Source: Arthrobacter sp. GMC3 (GTDB taxonomy: Bacteria; Actinomycetota; Actinomycetes; Actinomycetales; Micrococcaceae). Taken from it: 64,000 nucleotides of DNA. Each line of letters starts with the position of its first letter. The first letter of the stretch is position 1. The notes under the pieces were generated by a model. The model saw only the letters and a list, made by a program, of their open reading frames with translations, was not told where the DNA came from and made no database searches. A program made the translations under genes and the position numbers. This document shows positions 52,359-61,199 of the stretch, piece after piece. The stretch covers positions 205,963-269,962 of the forward strand of contig NZ_PJIO01000004.1 in assembly GCF_002929305.1 (NCBI RefSeq), given 5' to 3'.

Positions 52359-53900
52359 ATGCACCACGATTCAAAGCCGGACACCTCAGATCTAGTCCAA
52401 GACGTACCCAGCCCTTCCCTCACCGCCGAGGACGCCGGGCTGCACAAGGGCCTGAAATCCCGCCAAATCCAGATGATTGCCATTGGCGGGGCCATCGGCA
52501 CTGGGCTGTTCCTGGGCGCCGGCGGACGCTTGGCCAGTGCCGGGCCGGGGCTGATGTTTAGCTACGCGATCTGTGGGTTCTTTGCATTCCTGATCCTGCG
52601 AGCGCTGGGCGAGTTGGTCATTCACCGGCCGACGTCGGGGTCCTTCGTCTCCTACGCCCGCGAGTTCTTCGGCGAGAAGGCTGCCTTCGTTTCGGGCTGG
52701 CTGTATTGGCTTAACTGGGCCATGACCTCCATTGTGGACATCACCGCCATCGCCCTCTATATGCACTTCTTCTCCAAGTACGTGCCGTGGATTGGTTCCG
52801 TACCGCAGTGGGTGTGGGCGTTGTCGGCACTGCTGCTGGTATTGGGTCTGAACCTTGTCTCGGTAAAGGTATTTGGCGAGATGGAGTTCTGGTTTGCGCT
52901 GATCAAGGTGGTGGCCCTGGTTACCTTCCTCATTGTGGGTACCTACTTTGTCATCTTCGGCACCCCCGTGGCCGGGCAGGAAGTCGGCTTCAGCCTGATT
53001 GTCGACAACGGCGGCTTCTTCCCCAACGGGCTGCTTCCGGTGGTGGTTGTTATGCAGGGTGTGGTGTTTGCCTACGCTTCCATTGAGCTGATCGGCACGG
53101 CCGCAGGGGAAACTAAAAACCCTGAAAAGGTCATGCCCAAGGCCATCAACACCGTCATTATCCGCATCGCCGTGTTCTACGTTGGTTCACTGGTGCTGCT
53201 GTCATTGCTCTTGCCGTACTCCGCATACAAGGCAGGGGAGAGCCCGTTTGTAACGTTCTTTGGCTCCATTGGTGTGGCCGGCATTGATTCGATCATGAAC
53301 ATGGTGGTGCTCACGGCGGCCATGTCCTCGTTGAACGCCGGGCTGTACTCCACCGGGCGCATCTTGCGTTCCATGGCCCTGTCCGGCTCCGCGCCCAAGT
53401 TCGCCGCCAAGTTGAACAAGAACGGTGTGCCCTATGGCGGAATTGCGCTGACGGCCGCGGTTGCAGTGCTTGGCGTCATCCTCAACGCGATTGTCCCTGC
53501 GGGCGCGTTTGAGATTGTGCTCAACGTGGCTGCGCTGGGCATCCTCTCCAGCTGGGGCATGATCATTTTGTGCCAGCTGGCGTTGCACCGGTTGGTGAAG
53601 AAGGGTGAGGCCGTGCGGCCTTCGTTCAAGATGTTCGGCGCCCCGTACACCGGGTACCTGACGCTCGCGTTTCTGCTGGCCGTCCTTGTCCTGATGGCGT
53701 TCGACAGTCCCGTGGGCACTTGGACGGTGGCCTCCATTGTTGTCATTGTGCCGGCTTTGATTGTGGGCTGGTACTTTTCTCGCGGCCGGATCAATGAGAT
53801 TGCCGCTGCCCGCCACACCGACCTCCACGCCCATCCTGTGGAGGCGCACCACGGCGGTGCGGCCGCTGCCGACTCTGGCCAGGAGCCACATCAGAACTGA
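52359..53900 (+). CDS. ansP: L-asparagine permease
   Basis: 513 residues with 12 membrane segments, APC superfamily, amino acid transporter subfamily. The opening [109 protein letters not shown] is characteristic of AnsP. The tail is His-rich ([15 protein letters not shown]). Start ATG at 52359; the ribosome site (ATAGGTAAG) is weak. It completes the pathway asparagine uptake, hydrolysis, deamination to fumarate. Confidence 0.93.
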   Translation: MHHDSKPDTSDLVQDVPSPSLTAEDAGLHKGLKSRQIQMIAIGGAIGTGLFLGAGGRLASAGPGLMFSYAICGFFAFLILRALGELVIHRPTSGSFVSYAREFFGEKAAFVSGWLYWLNWAMTSIVDITAIALYMHFFSKYVPWIGSVPQWVWALSALLLVLGLNLVSVKVFGEMEFWFALIKVVALVTFLIVGTYFVIFGTPVAGQEVGFSLIVDNGGFFPNGLLPVVVVMQGVVFAYASIELIGTAAGETKNPEKVMPKAINTVIIRIAVFYVGSLVLLSLLLPYSAYKAGESPFVTFFGSIGVAGIDSIMNMVVLTAAMSSLNAGLYSTGRILRSMALSGSAPKFAAKLNKNGVPYGGIALTAAVAVLGVILNAIVPAGAFEIVLNVAALGILSSWGMIILCQLALHRLVKKGEAVRPSFKMFGAPYTGYLTLAFLLAVLVLMAFDSPVGTWTVASIVVIVPALIVGWYFSRGRINEIAAARHTDLHAHPVEAHHGGAAAADSGQEPHQN

Positions 53901-53958
53901 CTCCGGCTTGCCGCGGGAATAACAGGCGCCGACCATCAGTTGACTCCACTAGATGCAA

Positions 53959-53975
53959 ACGCATGAATAATGCGT
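53959..53975. promoter_or_regulatory. Palindrome upstream of the CE1759-type reductase
   Basis: ACGCAT-GAATA-ATGCGT is a perfect inverted repeat 19 bp before the GTG start and overlaps ATGC-AAAC-GCAT. It is a candidate operator controlling the reductase; no local regulator gene is adjacent. Confidence 0.45.
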
Positions 53976-53994
53976 CAGTGAAAAGGGAGTCAAA

Positions 53995-54741
53995 GTGAAG
54001 CGCACCATTGTTGTCATCTCGGCCGGCCTCGGCGTACCGTCGTCAACCCGCATGCTTGCGGACCAGCTGGCCGCGGCCGTCTCCACCCACCTGGGCGAGC
54101 TGGGTGCGCAGGCCGTGCTCGACGTCGTCGACCTGCGTGATTACGCCACCGACATTGCCAACAACATGGTCAGTGGTTATGCCGGTCCGGCGCTCAGCGA
54201 TGTCATCAACAGGGTGGCCGCGGCCGACGCCATGATCGCTGTGACGCCGACGTTCAGCGCCTCCTACAGTGGCCTGTTCAAGTCATTCTTTGACGTGCTT
54301 GACCCGAAATTCCTTGACGGCATGCCGGTCCTTTTCGGCGCCACCGGCGGTTCCTCGCGGCATTCGCTGGTGCTGGACATGGCCATCCGGCCCCTGTTCA
54401 GCTACCTCCGCGCACACACCATGCCCACGGCCGTCTACGCTTCCCCGGAAGATTGGGGACAGGGCGACGGCGGCGCCACCGGACTGGAATACCGGATCAG
54501 CCAAGGAGCCGGGGAACTCGCGGCCGTGCTGGTTTCGGCATCACTCCCGTCCGCCGTCGCAGGGACGACGCCGTCTGCCGGGGACACTTTTGACTCCGGT
54601 TCTGCCCCCGCAATTGGCGGCGGTTTCTCACCAGTTCCGGGATTTCAGCCTGATCATCGGGCCAAGCGCGACGCCCGTGTACGGACCGAGATGACGTCGC
54701 TGCCGTTCGAGCAACTCCTGGCACAAACGCAGCGTCGTTAG
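53995..54741 (+). CDS. FMN reductase, CE1759 family
   Basis: 248 residues from a GTG at 53995 with AAAAGGGAG upstream. Flavodoxin-like fold: TIVVISAGLGVPSSTRMLADQLAAAV, the loop TPTFSASYSGLFKSFFDVLD, and GATGGSSRHSLVLDMAIRPLFSYLRAHTMPTAVYAS. This family supplies reduced flavin to LLM-class monooxygenases, which are often neighbours; none is present here within view. The last about 50 residues (PVPGFQPDHRAKRDARVRTEMTSLPFEQLLAQ) are as expected. The enzyme is cytoplasmic. Confidence 0.9.
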   Translation: MKRTIVVISAGLGVPSSTRMLADQLAAAVSTHLGELGAQAVLDVVDLRDYATDIANNMVSGYAGPALSDVINRVAAADAMIAVTPTFSASYSGLFKSFFDVLDPKFLDGMPVLFGATGGSSRHSLVLDMAIRPLFSYLRAHTMPTAVYASPEDWGQGDGGATGLEYRISQGAGELAAVLVSASLPSAVAGTTPSAGDTFDSGSAPAIGGGFSPVPGFQPDHRAKRDARVRTEMTSLPFEQLLAQTQRR

Positions 54742-54773
54742 CCCCCACGCCCACCACCTCCGCCTTTGCAAGG

Positions 54774-54839
54774 AAGCGCGCCCGCTCCCCGTTTTCGCTA
54801 CAAGTAGACCTGTAGCGAAAACGGGGAGCGGGCGCGCTT
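54774..54839. repeat. 29-bp perfect hairpin, copy 1, left of the AbiEi-like gene
   Basis: The arm 54774-54802 (AAGCGCGCCCGCTCCCCGTT...) is exactly complementary to 54811-54839 around the loop AGTAGACC. Sequence nearly identical to 55990-56050, in the same orientation, with the same 8-base loop. Confidence 0.85.
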
Positions 54840-54968
54840 TTCGCCGGAGTCTTGGTACGGCGCCCGCAATGTGGCCCGCGCACGGCAACCGTGGGCAAAA
54901 CGGCTGCGTTATCCACAGCCCCAACAATGCCTCTTTCGCCCGCACCCAACTGGTGCGACGCTGGATCG

Positions 54969-55976
54969 ATGAGCCTTCCTCGTCTTATCCAGGCCTCCAA
55001 ACTACAAAGCATCGGGCTGAATTCGCGCGAGCTGGCCGTCCGATCCAACAAGGGTGAGCTAATCCGTGTGCGCCGCGGCATTTATGTGGAATCCGCGCCA
55101 TGGCAGGCACTGAGCCTGGGACAGAAGTATGGCTTGAGAGCTGCCGCATTCGGGCACCTGGCAGGCACGGAGCCGGTGTTTAACCATCAGAGTGCTGGAC
55201 TCCTGTGGGGCCTATGGATGGTGGGGACACCCACCAAGCTCCACGTTCTCACCGAAACCACCGTGGGTGGGCGCAGTCGCAAGGACGTTTCCCGCCACGT
55301 CGGCTCCCTGACTAAAGATGTTCTGCGCTGCGGCCAGTTTCTAGTCACCGACAAATTGACCACCACTATGGCGCTGATCAACAAACTATCCTTCCCCTAC
55401 GCCGTCGCTGTTTGCGATTCCAGCCTGCGAACTCCCAAACCGCGGCCTACGGACAACAAATTTCTATCACTCTCGGCCAATCCGCAACGGCTGGGCGACG
55501 CCACATGGGAGCACGAACTTCCCCAAGGCCCACCGCTGCTACTTTCGGAATTGAGGGCAGCGGCGCTGGAGCTGCCCAGCGCTGCTGCGCGGGCACGTGC
55601 ACAGGCGGTGATCGATTTCAGTTCCGCGGATTCCGGTTCTGCCGGTGAGTCCATCAGCCGGGCCAAAATGCACTTGCTGGGATTTCCCGCACCCCAGTTG
55701 CAGCGCAGATTCGTTTTGCGTGATGGCAGCAACGCGTTCGTGGATTTCTGGTTCGAGGAGTACAAAGTGGCTGGTGAGTTTGATGGCCGGGGGAAGTATC
55801 TCCGCGCAGGGTGGGGCGGCGGGAAATCCATCCAGGACAGGGTGCTTGCCGAAAAGGCCCGCGAGGATCAGATACGGGCCCAGGGCGTTGGATTTGTGCG
55901 GTGGACGTGGGACGAAATGCAGAACAGGGAACGATTTGCGTGGCTTTTACGCCAGGCTGGTCTGCCTCAAAGGTAG
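54969..55976 (+). CDS. AbiEi-like winged-helix and DUF559-type nuclease domain protein
   Basis: 335 residues from the ATG at 54969; the frame is open to 54852. The first about 60 residues (LPRLIQASKLQSIGLNSRELAVRSNKGELIRVRRGIYVESAPWQAL) look like the AbiEi winged-helix domain of type IV antitoxins. A middle region follows (AFGHLAGTEPVFNHQSAGLLWGLWMVG). The C-terminus resembles Vsr/DUF559 nucleases: QRRFVLRDGSNAFVDFWFEEYKVAGEFDGRGKY, then KAREDQIRAQGVGFVRWTWDEM, with acidic residues in VDFWFEE and GEFDG as possible metal ligands. No toxin gene adjoins. No ribosome site is obvious. It is bracketed by two copies of one hairpin. Confidence 0.78.
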   Translation: MSLPRLIQASKLQSIGLNSRELAVRSNKGELIRVRRGIYVESAPWQALSLGQKYGLRAAAFGHLAGTEPVFNHQSAGLLWGLWMVGTPTKLHVLTETTVGGRSRKDVSRHVGSLTKDVLRCGQFLVTDKLTTTMALINKLSFPYAVAVCDSSLRTPKPRPTDNKFLSLSANPQRLGDATWEHELPQGPPLLLSELRAAALELPSAAARARAQAVIDFSSADSGSAGESISRAKMHLLGFPAPQLQRRFVLRDGSNAFVDFWFEEYKVAGEFDGRGKYLRAGWGGGKSIQDRVLAEKAREDQIRAQGVGFVRWTWDEMQNRERFAWLLRQAGLPQR

Positions 55977-55989
55977 CGGCGATAAGAAT

Positions 55990-56050
55990 CGCGCCCGCTC
56001 CCCGTTTTCGCTACAAGTAGACCTGTAGCGGGAACGGGGAGCGGGCGCGC
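55990..56050. repeat. Hairpin, copy 2, right of the AbiEi-like gene
   Basis: Arms 55990-56015 and 56024-56050 around AGTAGACC. It differs from copy 1 by two changes in the right arm (GG for AA), which become wobble pairs in RNA, and one at the base. Followed by TTTT, so it can also terminate the preceding gene; it lies 13 bp after that gene's stop and 2 bp from the convergent hydrolase stop. Confidence 0.85.
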
Positions 56051-56052
56051 TT

Positions 56053-57120
56053 TTAGAAGATGGGTTGCACGGGTTTGACGGTCAGTGGTGGCGGATCAAG
56101 CTTGTCCAGCACCACGCGCAGCCCCGTCCGGTACACGGCGGGATGGATTTCCGGGCTTGCATGCCCCGTGTTCGGAACGTTGTAAACGAACACAGGGTTA
56201 TGCGGGAAGAGCTGTTCCCATCCCAGAATGGCCGTGCGGGCGTTGACAATGAAATCCGCAGGGTCGTACATCAGCCCGATCCCGGTACTGTGCGGGATGC
56301 CGCCGTCGTACTGGGTGGGGAAGGCCTGCAGGAACGTGGCCTGGGAGGTCTTCAGAATCAGGGAGTTGTTCGCCGGGTCCAGTGATTTGTCGATCCCCGA
56401 ACGCGCCGCCGCATACATGCCCTGACCGTTGGGGTTGGCTAGACCGCTCCACACGCCCACGGCAAGGCGCCCCACCAACCCCAGGTACGGCACCACACGC
56501 CCAGCCAGGGAAATGTACTCCTTGCCGGGGTCCAGCACGTCGCGGACATTGCTGGGGCTCGAACCCATCACCACCACCCGGACGTGGATCCCGTTTTCCT
56601 CCAGCAGGGATGCCAGCACGACGGCGGCCATCCCACCGAAGCTGTCACCGTAAAAGTAGACGGTGTCGATCTTGCGCGTGAAGGTGTCCCGCTGGATGGC
56701 GATGAACAGCGCGGCGATGTCGATCCCGCCGTTGGAGTACCCGATGTAGGAGGCCGGGGCGCGCTCGTTCATGGCCGCTTGCAGGGCTGCCAGCTTGCGG
56801 CCCACGTCGCGGTAGCTGACGTCGAAGCCGCCCAGCAGGTACCAGGTTTTTCCCGGGAAACGGTTGGTTGCGGTCCGGTTCTCCGCGTTGTCCGGGGTGG
56901 TGACACGAAATTGGGTCCGCTCCGTCACCAGGCTTTCGGCGGCGATGTTGGCTCGAAACGCGGTGGCCACGGCGGCCGTGCCCATGATCCCCAGAAACGT
57001 TCGACGGCGGTAGTCCGGTGGGTGCTTTGTGCGATGGTGGCGCTCCGGTGGCGTGGGAGCCGGTTTTTCTTGGCCGCCACCGGTGGTGGGCGTATGCGGA
57101 ACTGCTTTCTTGGCTGCCAT
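56053..57120 (-). CDS. Probable Tat-exported alpha/beta hydrolase
   Basis: 355 residues. The N-terminus is long, polar and Pro-rich, then RRRTFLGIMGTAAVATAFRA forms a twin-arginine-like signal with a weak hydrophobic core. The fold shows TWYLLGGFDVSYRDVGRKLAALQAAM, GYSNGGIDIAALFIAIQRDTFTRKIDTVYFYGDSFGGMAAVVLASLL with nucleophile elbow GDSFGG, and a late His in VFVYNVPNTGHASPEIHP. The substrate is unknown. It lies downstream of a hexosaminidase gene (69 bp), read in the same direction, so they may be one transcript. Confidence 0.75.
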   Translation of the reverse strand: MAAKKAVPHTPTTGGGQEKPAPTPPERHHRTKHPPDYRRRTFLGIMGTAAVATAFRANIAAESLVTERTQFRVTTPDNAENRTATNRFPGKTWYLLGGFDVSYRDVGRKLAALQAAMNERAPASYIGYSNGGIDIAALFIAIQRDTFTRKIDTVYFYGDSFGGMAAVVLASLLEENGIHVRVVVMGSSPSNVRDVLDPGKEYISLAGRVVPYLGLVGRLAVGVWSGLANPNGQGMYAAARSGIDKSLDPANNSLILKTSQATFLQAFPTQYDGGIPHSTGIGLMYDPADFIVNARTAILGWEQLFPHNPVFVYNVPNTGHASPEIHPAVYRTGLRVVLDKLDPPPLTVKPVQPIF

Positions 57121-57189
57121 GATGAATCGTCTTCATTCTTTCACGCCTCCCTTCCACACGACACAGCCCGCCGGCTTCGGCCCTGTCGC

Positions 57190-58824
57190 TTAGCTGCTGA
57201 TCGAGGCCACGAGGGTGGCAATGTGTGCCGCACGGGCCTCCACCGTTTCGGGCCGGCCGGCTACTCCGGGTCGCTGCTGCCAGGGCGCCGGCCCCGTTGC
57301 ATGCCTATATTCCACACCCACGGCATCCAATCGCAGCAAATGGGCCTCCAGCCGGGTGTTGAAATCGGCAAGGCTGCGTTCCCCGGCGCTCCAGAGCACC
57401 TCCGCCATGGCGCACAGCCGGGGAAAGGCCATGTAGTCCAGTCCACTCGGGGAATCAATGTGTTCGGTCCAAAGATTGGCCTGCCCGCCCAGAATATGGC
57501 GGGCCTGCTCAGGAGTGAGGTCCGCCGGCACCGGCTCGAAGCCGTAAACGTCAGCAACTGTGAGCGGGATGGAGACCGGAATGGGTTCGGTGGGCAGATC
57601 GGACTGGCGGTAGTCCAGGTAAGCCAGATTATCCGGGCAACACACCACGTCGTGGCCGCGGCGGGCAGCAGCCAGAGCCCCCGTCATGCCGCGCCAGGAA
57701 GCGACGGCGGCCGTGCTGGAGAGCTCACCCTCGAGGATCTCATCCCAGCCGAAGATCCGCCGACCGCGCGCGGAAATGTGGGTGTCGAGCTGACCGACGA
57801 ACCAGTTTTGCAGTTCCTCCTCGGTACCGATCCCGCGTTCCTTCATGAGCTCCTGCGACCGGGCATCGGCGCGCCATTGGTCCTTGGGGCACTCGTCGCC
57901 GCCAACGCCAATGTAGGTGCCGGGGAACAAGTCCATGACCTCATCGAAAACATTGCGGAAGAAGTCAACTGTCGATTCCTCGGTGTTGAGCACGTTCTTG
58001 TTGATGCCCCAGCGGGTGAATACTTCCAGGGCAGCCCCCGTCACGCCCAGCTCCGGGTAGGCGGCCAACGCGGCCTGGACGTGGCCGGGCGTTTCAATTT
58101 CCGGCACCACCGTAATGAACCGGGCACCGGCGTAGGCGACAATTTCGCGGATGTCCTCTTGGGTGTAGTAGCCGCCGTGCGGGCGCCCATCGGAGGGTGC
58201 GTCGACGCCGGCGCCCACCTGGGATTCCCGGCGCCAGCCACCCACCTGGGTCAGTCTGGGGTAGCGGAGGATCTCAACCCGCCAGCCTTGGTCATCAGTG
58301 AGGTGCAGGTGAAGTGTGTTGAGCCGGTGCATGGCCATGAGGTCAATGAAGCGCAGCAACTCGCGTTTGGGGAGGAAATGGCGCACCACATCCAGCATGG
58401 TGCCACGCCAGCCAAACCGCGGGGCGTCACGGACAGTGCAGGCGGGCACGGACCACCGGACCCCTGCAACCGGCGCCGACCGGAACACCTGCGGTGGAAG
58501 CAACTGCAGCAGTGCCTGACAACCGTAGAACACCCCGGCTGCGTCCCCACCACCAATGACCACCCGGGCCGGCGATACCTCCAGGGTAAACGCCTCCGGT
58601 GCCAGCCCCGGCTCAAGGGAGAGTTGAATGTCCGCGGATTCGGCGTCGAACGTCAAGGCCAGAGCAGTGGCGGGGCGGAGTGCGCCCTGCAACCAAACGG
58701 CCACCGCTTCAAGTCCGGGCCCGGCCCACAAGGTGGTGGTGGCGGTCAGGGTGAACTCGCCAGCTCCCACAGTGCTTTCGAGTGGGCGGGGGAGCAGGGG
58801 CAGTGGGCAGGAGGTGTGCGGCAT
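57190..58824 (-). CDS. Beta-N-acetylhexosaminidase, GH20 family
   Basis: 544 residues with no signal peptide visible. It removes terminal N-acetylglucosamine or N-acetylgalactosamine. An N-terminal GH20b domain (about 1-125) precedes the barrel starting APRFGWRGTMLDVVRHFLPKRELLRFIDLMAMHRLNTLHLHLTDDQGWRVEI. The catalytic Asp-Glu pair is in YIGVGGDECPKDQW; other conserved parts are FITVVPEIETPGHVQAALAAYPELG and RIFGWDEILEG. It is divergent from a TetR gene with 93 bp between starts; chitin or mucin-type oligosaccharides are likely substrates. Confidence 0.93.
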   Translation of the reverse strand: MPHTSCPLPLLPRPLESTVGAGEFTLTATTTLWAGPGLEAVAVWLQGALRPATALALTFDAESADIQLSLEPGLAPEAFTLEVSPARVVIGGGDAAGVFYGCQALLQLLPPQVFRSAPVAGVRWSVPACTVRDAPRFGWRGTMLDVVRHFLPKRELLRFIDLMAMHRLNTLHLHLTDDQGWRVEILRYPRLTQVGGWRRESQVGAGVDAPSDGRPHGGYYTQEDIREIVAYAGARFITVVPEIETPGHVQAALAAYPELGVTGAALEVFTRWGINKNVLNTEESTVDFFRNVFDEVMDLFPGTYIGVGGDECPKDQWRADARSQELMKERGIGTEEELQNWFVGQLDTHISARGRRIFGWDEILEGELSSTAAVASWRGMTGALAAARRGHDVVCCPDNLAYLDYRQSDLPTEPIPVSIPLTVADVYGFEPVPADLTPEQARHILGGQANLWTEHIDSPSGLDYMAFPRLCAMAEVLWSAGERSLADFNTRLEAHLLRLDAVGVEYRHATGPAPWQQRPGVAGRPETVEARAAHIATLVASISS

Positions 58825-58917
58825 GGTGGGTTCCTCGGTGGTCGCGGCAGGCAGGCTTTGGGGCTGGTGGATTGGAGTCTATTTCACCCGGCCACCCCAC
58901 ACCGTGCAAGGACCATC

Positions 58918-59661
58918 ATGAGAGACGACAAGGGGCTTATGATGGTGCAAATGAATGCCCAGAAGAACCCACTCGCGGACCCTATGCCAGACCTCGCTGC
59001 GGTCGCGGCCAATGGTGGTCGCCGCTACTCGGGCCAAGAGAGCAGTGAGCGGGTCAAAGAGCGCCGCGGGCGGTTGATCGAGGCCGCGATCGAGGTCTTC
59101 GGGACCACCGGCTACGCCAGTGCCAAGGTCAAGGACATTTGCCGGGGCGCGGGCTTGAGCGAGCGCTATTTTTACGAGTCCTTTGTGAACCGCGAGGACC
59201 TGCTGTACGCCGTCTATGTGGACCTGACGGAGCGGATTTTCGAGGTTACCCGGCGCAGCCTTGAGGAAGCTGGCGACGACGTTGTGGCCGGAGCCAGAAA
59301 CGGCTTGGCCACCTTTGTGAGATTCCTGCTCGATGACACCCGGTATGCACGGATTGCGCTAATTGAAGTGGTGGGCGTATCCGAAAAGTTGGAGCATCAA
59401 CGCTTCGCGGCACTTGATGCCTTTGCCGAAATTGTCCGCCACCAGGTTCTGTCCCAGCCGGTGCCGCAGCGCGAAGACCTTGAACCCCATGCCAGCGACC
59501 ACGCCGACCGCGTCAGGATTGCCGCGGTGGCGCTGGTGGGTGCCGTCAACCATGTAATGGTTGATTCGTTGATCGCCGGACACCAGGTCAGCGCGGACCT
59601 GATCATTGACGTGTGCTTTGAATTCTTTGAAAACTCCCGAACCGCACTGCCGCCCGGCTGA
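58918..59661 (+). CDS. TetR family transcriptional regulator
   Basis: 247 residues from the ATG at 58918 with AAGGA upstream. A 50-residue polar lead precedes the DNA-binding domain SERVKERRGRLIEAAIEVFGTTGYASAKVKDICRGAGLSERYFYESFVNREDLLYAVYVDL. The ligand domain contains RNGLATFVRFLLDDTRYARIALIEVVGVSEKLEHQR, a TetR_C family typical of actinobacteria. It is divergent from the hexosaminidase gene and may control it. The same frame is open far upstream (from 56584), but that part is the antisense of coding sequence. Confidence 0.9.
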   Translation: MRDDKGLMMVQMNAQKNPLADPMPDLAAVAANGGRRYSGQESSERVKERRGRLIEAAIEVFGTTGYASAKVKDICRGAGLSERYFYESFVNREDLLYAVYVDLTERIFEVTRRSLEEAGDDVVAGARNGLATFVRFLLDDTRYARIALIEVVGVSEKLEHQRFAALDAFAEIVRHQVLSQPVPQREDLEPHASDHADRVRIAAVALVGAVNHVMVDSLIAGHQVSADLIIDVCFEFFENSRTALPPG

Positions 59662-59670
59662 CGTTGCCGC

Positions 59671-60240
59671 CTAGGGGGTGATGCTCTGTGCGCCCACTAC
59701 TTTGACCACAAAAATGTGGAATTCTGTCAGCCAATTGCGTAGGAACTCTTCGGTGTGGGCGTCGGCGACGTTGCCTTCGTCGTCGATCATCCCTGGGGTG
59801 AAGTGGACGTAGGCCTCCGGCTGGGCCATCTCCGGGGAGTTCACGAACGACAGGATGCTGCGCAGGTGCTGCTGCGCCACCGCCGTGCTGATCAGGCCCA
59901 TGGAAGTACCTGTCACGGCCGACGGCTTCTTTGCGAAAGAGTTGGTGCCCCACGGCCGGGACCCCCAGTCGATGGCGTTCTTCAGCGCGCCGGGGATGCT
60001 GCGGTTGTATTCGGGCGTCACAAAAATTAGCGCATCAACGGCGGCCACCGCATCCTTGAAGGCACGCCCTTCCGGTGGGAAATCTGCGTCGAAGTCGCGG
60101 TTGTACAGGGGCAGTGCGGCGATGGGGATTTCGACCAACTCCAACTCCGGTGGCGCCAGCCTGGTCAGCGCCATGGCCAGTTTCCGATTGATGGAATCGG
60201 AGGAAAGGCTGCCGATAAATACGCCTACTTTATAGCTCAT
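59671..60240 (-). CDS. NADPH-dependent FMN reductase
   Basis: 189 residues from the ATG at 60240 with GAGGA upstream. The FMN_red fold is visible: KVGVFIGSLSSDSINRKLAMALTRLAPPELELVEI, then LPLYNRDFDADFPPEGRAFKDAVAAVDALIFVTPEYNRSIPGALKNAIDWGSRPWG, then KPSAVTGTSMGLISTAVAQQHLRSIL. The TPEYNRSIPG loop binds FMN phosphate. It reduces quinones or flavins, cytoplasmic. It is convergent with the TetR gene, with 9 bp between stops. Confidence 0.93.
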   Translation of the reverse strand: MSYKVGVFIGSLSSDSINRKLAMALTRLAPPELELVEIPIAALPLYNRDFDADFPPEGRAFKDAVAAVDALIFVTPEYNRSIPGALKNAIDWGSRPWGTNSFAKKPSAVTGTSMGLISTAVAQQHLRSILSFVNSPEMAQPEAYVHFTPGMIDDEGNVADAHTEEFLRNWLTEFHIFVVKVVGAQSITP

Positions 60241-60382
60241 GAGAAGTCCTCAATCTTGGAAGTTCGCTGCCAATTCGGGTTCCTGAACCCCACTGTAGAC
60301 CCGCCGTAGCCAGCCGTCCACGGCACCGGAAATCTCGGTTTAGGCGAAGGGACGACGCCGGGTGCCCGGCCGTGTTCTTCCC

Positions 60383-60395
60383 CGTTACGGTAACG
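60383..60395. promoter_or_regulatory. Palindrome in the intergenic region before the 60504 gene
   Basis: CGTTAC-G-GTAACG lies in the 263-bp gap between the divergent FMN reductase and the 60504 gene, next to GCCGGGTGCCCGGC (60357-60370). Either may be an operator. No gene is seen in the gap. Confidence 0.3.
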
Positions 60396-60503
60396 CCGGC
60401 ACCAGCATCTCCTGTCGCTGTGGCCGGGCTGGCACTTTTTTCCTGCCATGACACACTGTGGACGGAGGTGGCCCGCACGTGTGAGCAGTGGCACGATTGA
60501 GGG

Positions 60504-61199
60504 GTGCAGGAATTCTTCGATTTTCTTGGCCGCTACTGGTGGTTGGCATTTCCGATGGCTGGCATATTTGCTGGCTGGGGTCGGGCTTTGTCCCGGGCCA
60601 ATGACACGCGCCACAAGCAAAAGATCGAGATGTACAAACTCAAGCATCCCGAGGTTGCCGGGCACCGCGAACCCCTCTCGCTGGCTAAGGAAACCGAGCC
60701 GTTCACCGAGAGTGACGTAGCCAAGGCCATGGCCGCCCACGACGCCGTGAACCGGCGTTGGCTCGACTACGAACTCGATGTGGGAAAACTGATTGACTTT
60801 CCCATGATGACGGACGTGCGCGAACCCCTGACCGTTGCGTTCCTGCGGGCCAAGCGCGACGCCGACGCCCTGCGCCCGGTGACTGCCGCCGAAGTCACGG
60901 CCAAGTCCCGCTGGGACGACTACCGCAACGCTGTCAACGCCTTTGACGTCGCCTTTGGCGTGGCGGAACAGGAAGCCAAGCGCATCAAGGACACCGCCTT
61001 CACCGAGCCGCAGCGCCAACGGCTCAGCACGGCCCGTAAGCTCGTCAACATTGCCGAGAATGAGGCCGCCAGCCCCGCCGAACGGCAAACCGCGTACAAA
61101 CGCGCACGCCACGAATTGGAGGGCCTGATAGTCCTTCCGGACATCACGATCGCGGCCCTTGAACAAAAAGTTGCCACCATGATTGACCGCGGTAAGTAG
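60504..61199 (+). CDS. Membrane-anchored helical protein of unknown function
   Basis: 231 residues from a GTG at 60504. One N-terminal hydrophobic segment (FLGRYWWLAFPMAGIFAGWGRAL) is followed by about 200 charged residues predicted mostly helical: NDTRHKQKIEMYKLKHPEVAGHREPLSLAKETEPFTESDVAKAMAAHDAVNRRWLDYELDVGKLIDFPMMTD. A later stretch (YRNAVNAFDVAFGVAEQEAKRIKDTAFTEPQRQRLSTARKLVNIAENEAASPAERQTAYKRARHELEGLI) could be coiled coil. Topology suggests a cytoplasmic tail. I do not recognise the family. It precedes the beta-galactosidase by 42 bp. Confidence 0.7.
   Translation: MQEFFDFLGRYWWLAFPMAGIFAGWGRALSRANDTRHKQKIEMYKLKHPEVAGHREPLSLAKETEPFTESDVAKAMAAHDAVNRRWLDYELDVGKLIDFPMMTDVREPLTVAFLRAKRDADALRPVTAAEVTAKSRWDDYRNAVNAFDVAFGVAEQEAKRIKDTAFTEPQRQRLSTARKLVNIAENEAASPAERQTAYKRARHELEGLIVLPDITIAALEQKVATMIDRGK

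Noticed and set aside
56584..58917. Open frame of more than 700 codons on the plus strand, running into the TetR gene
   Set aside because: It lies antisense to the Tat-type hydrolase and the GH20 hexosaminidase, both of which show full family motifs. The translation is a low-complexity Gly/His/Gln-rich string typical of GC-rich antisense frames. Only the part from 58918 is real.
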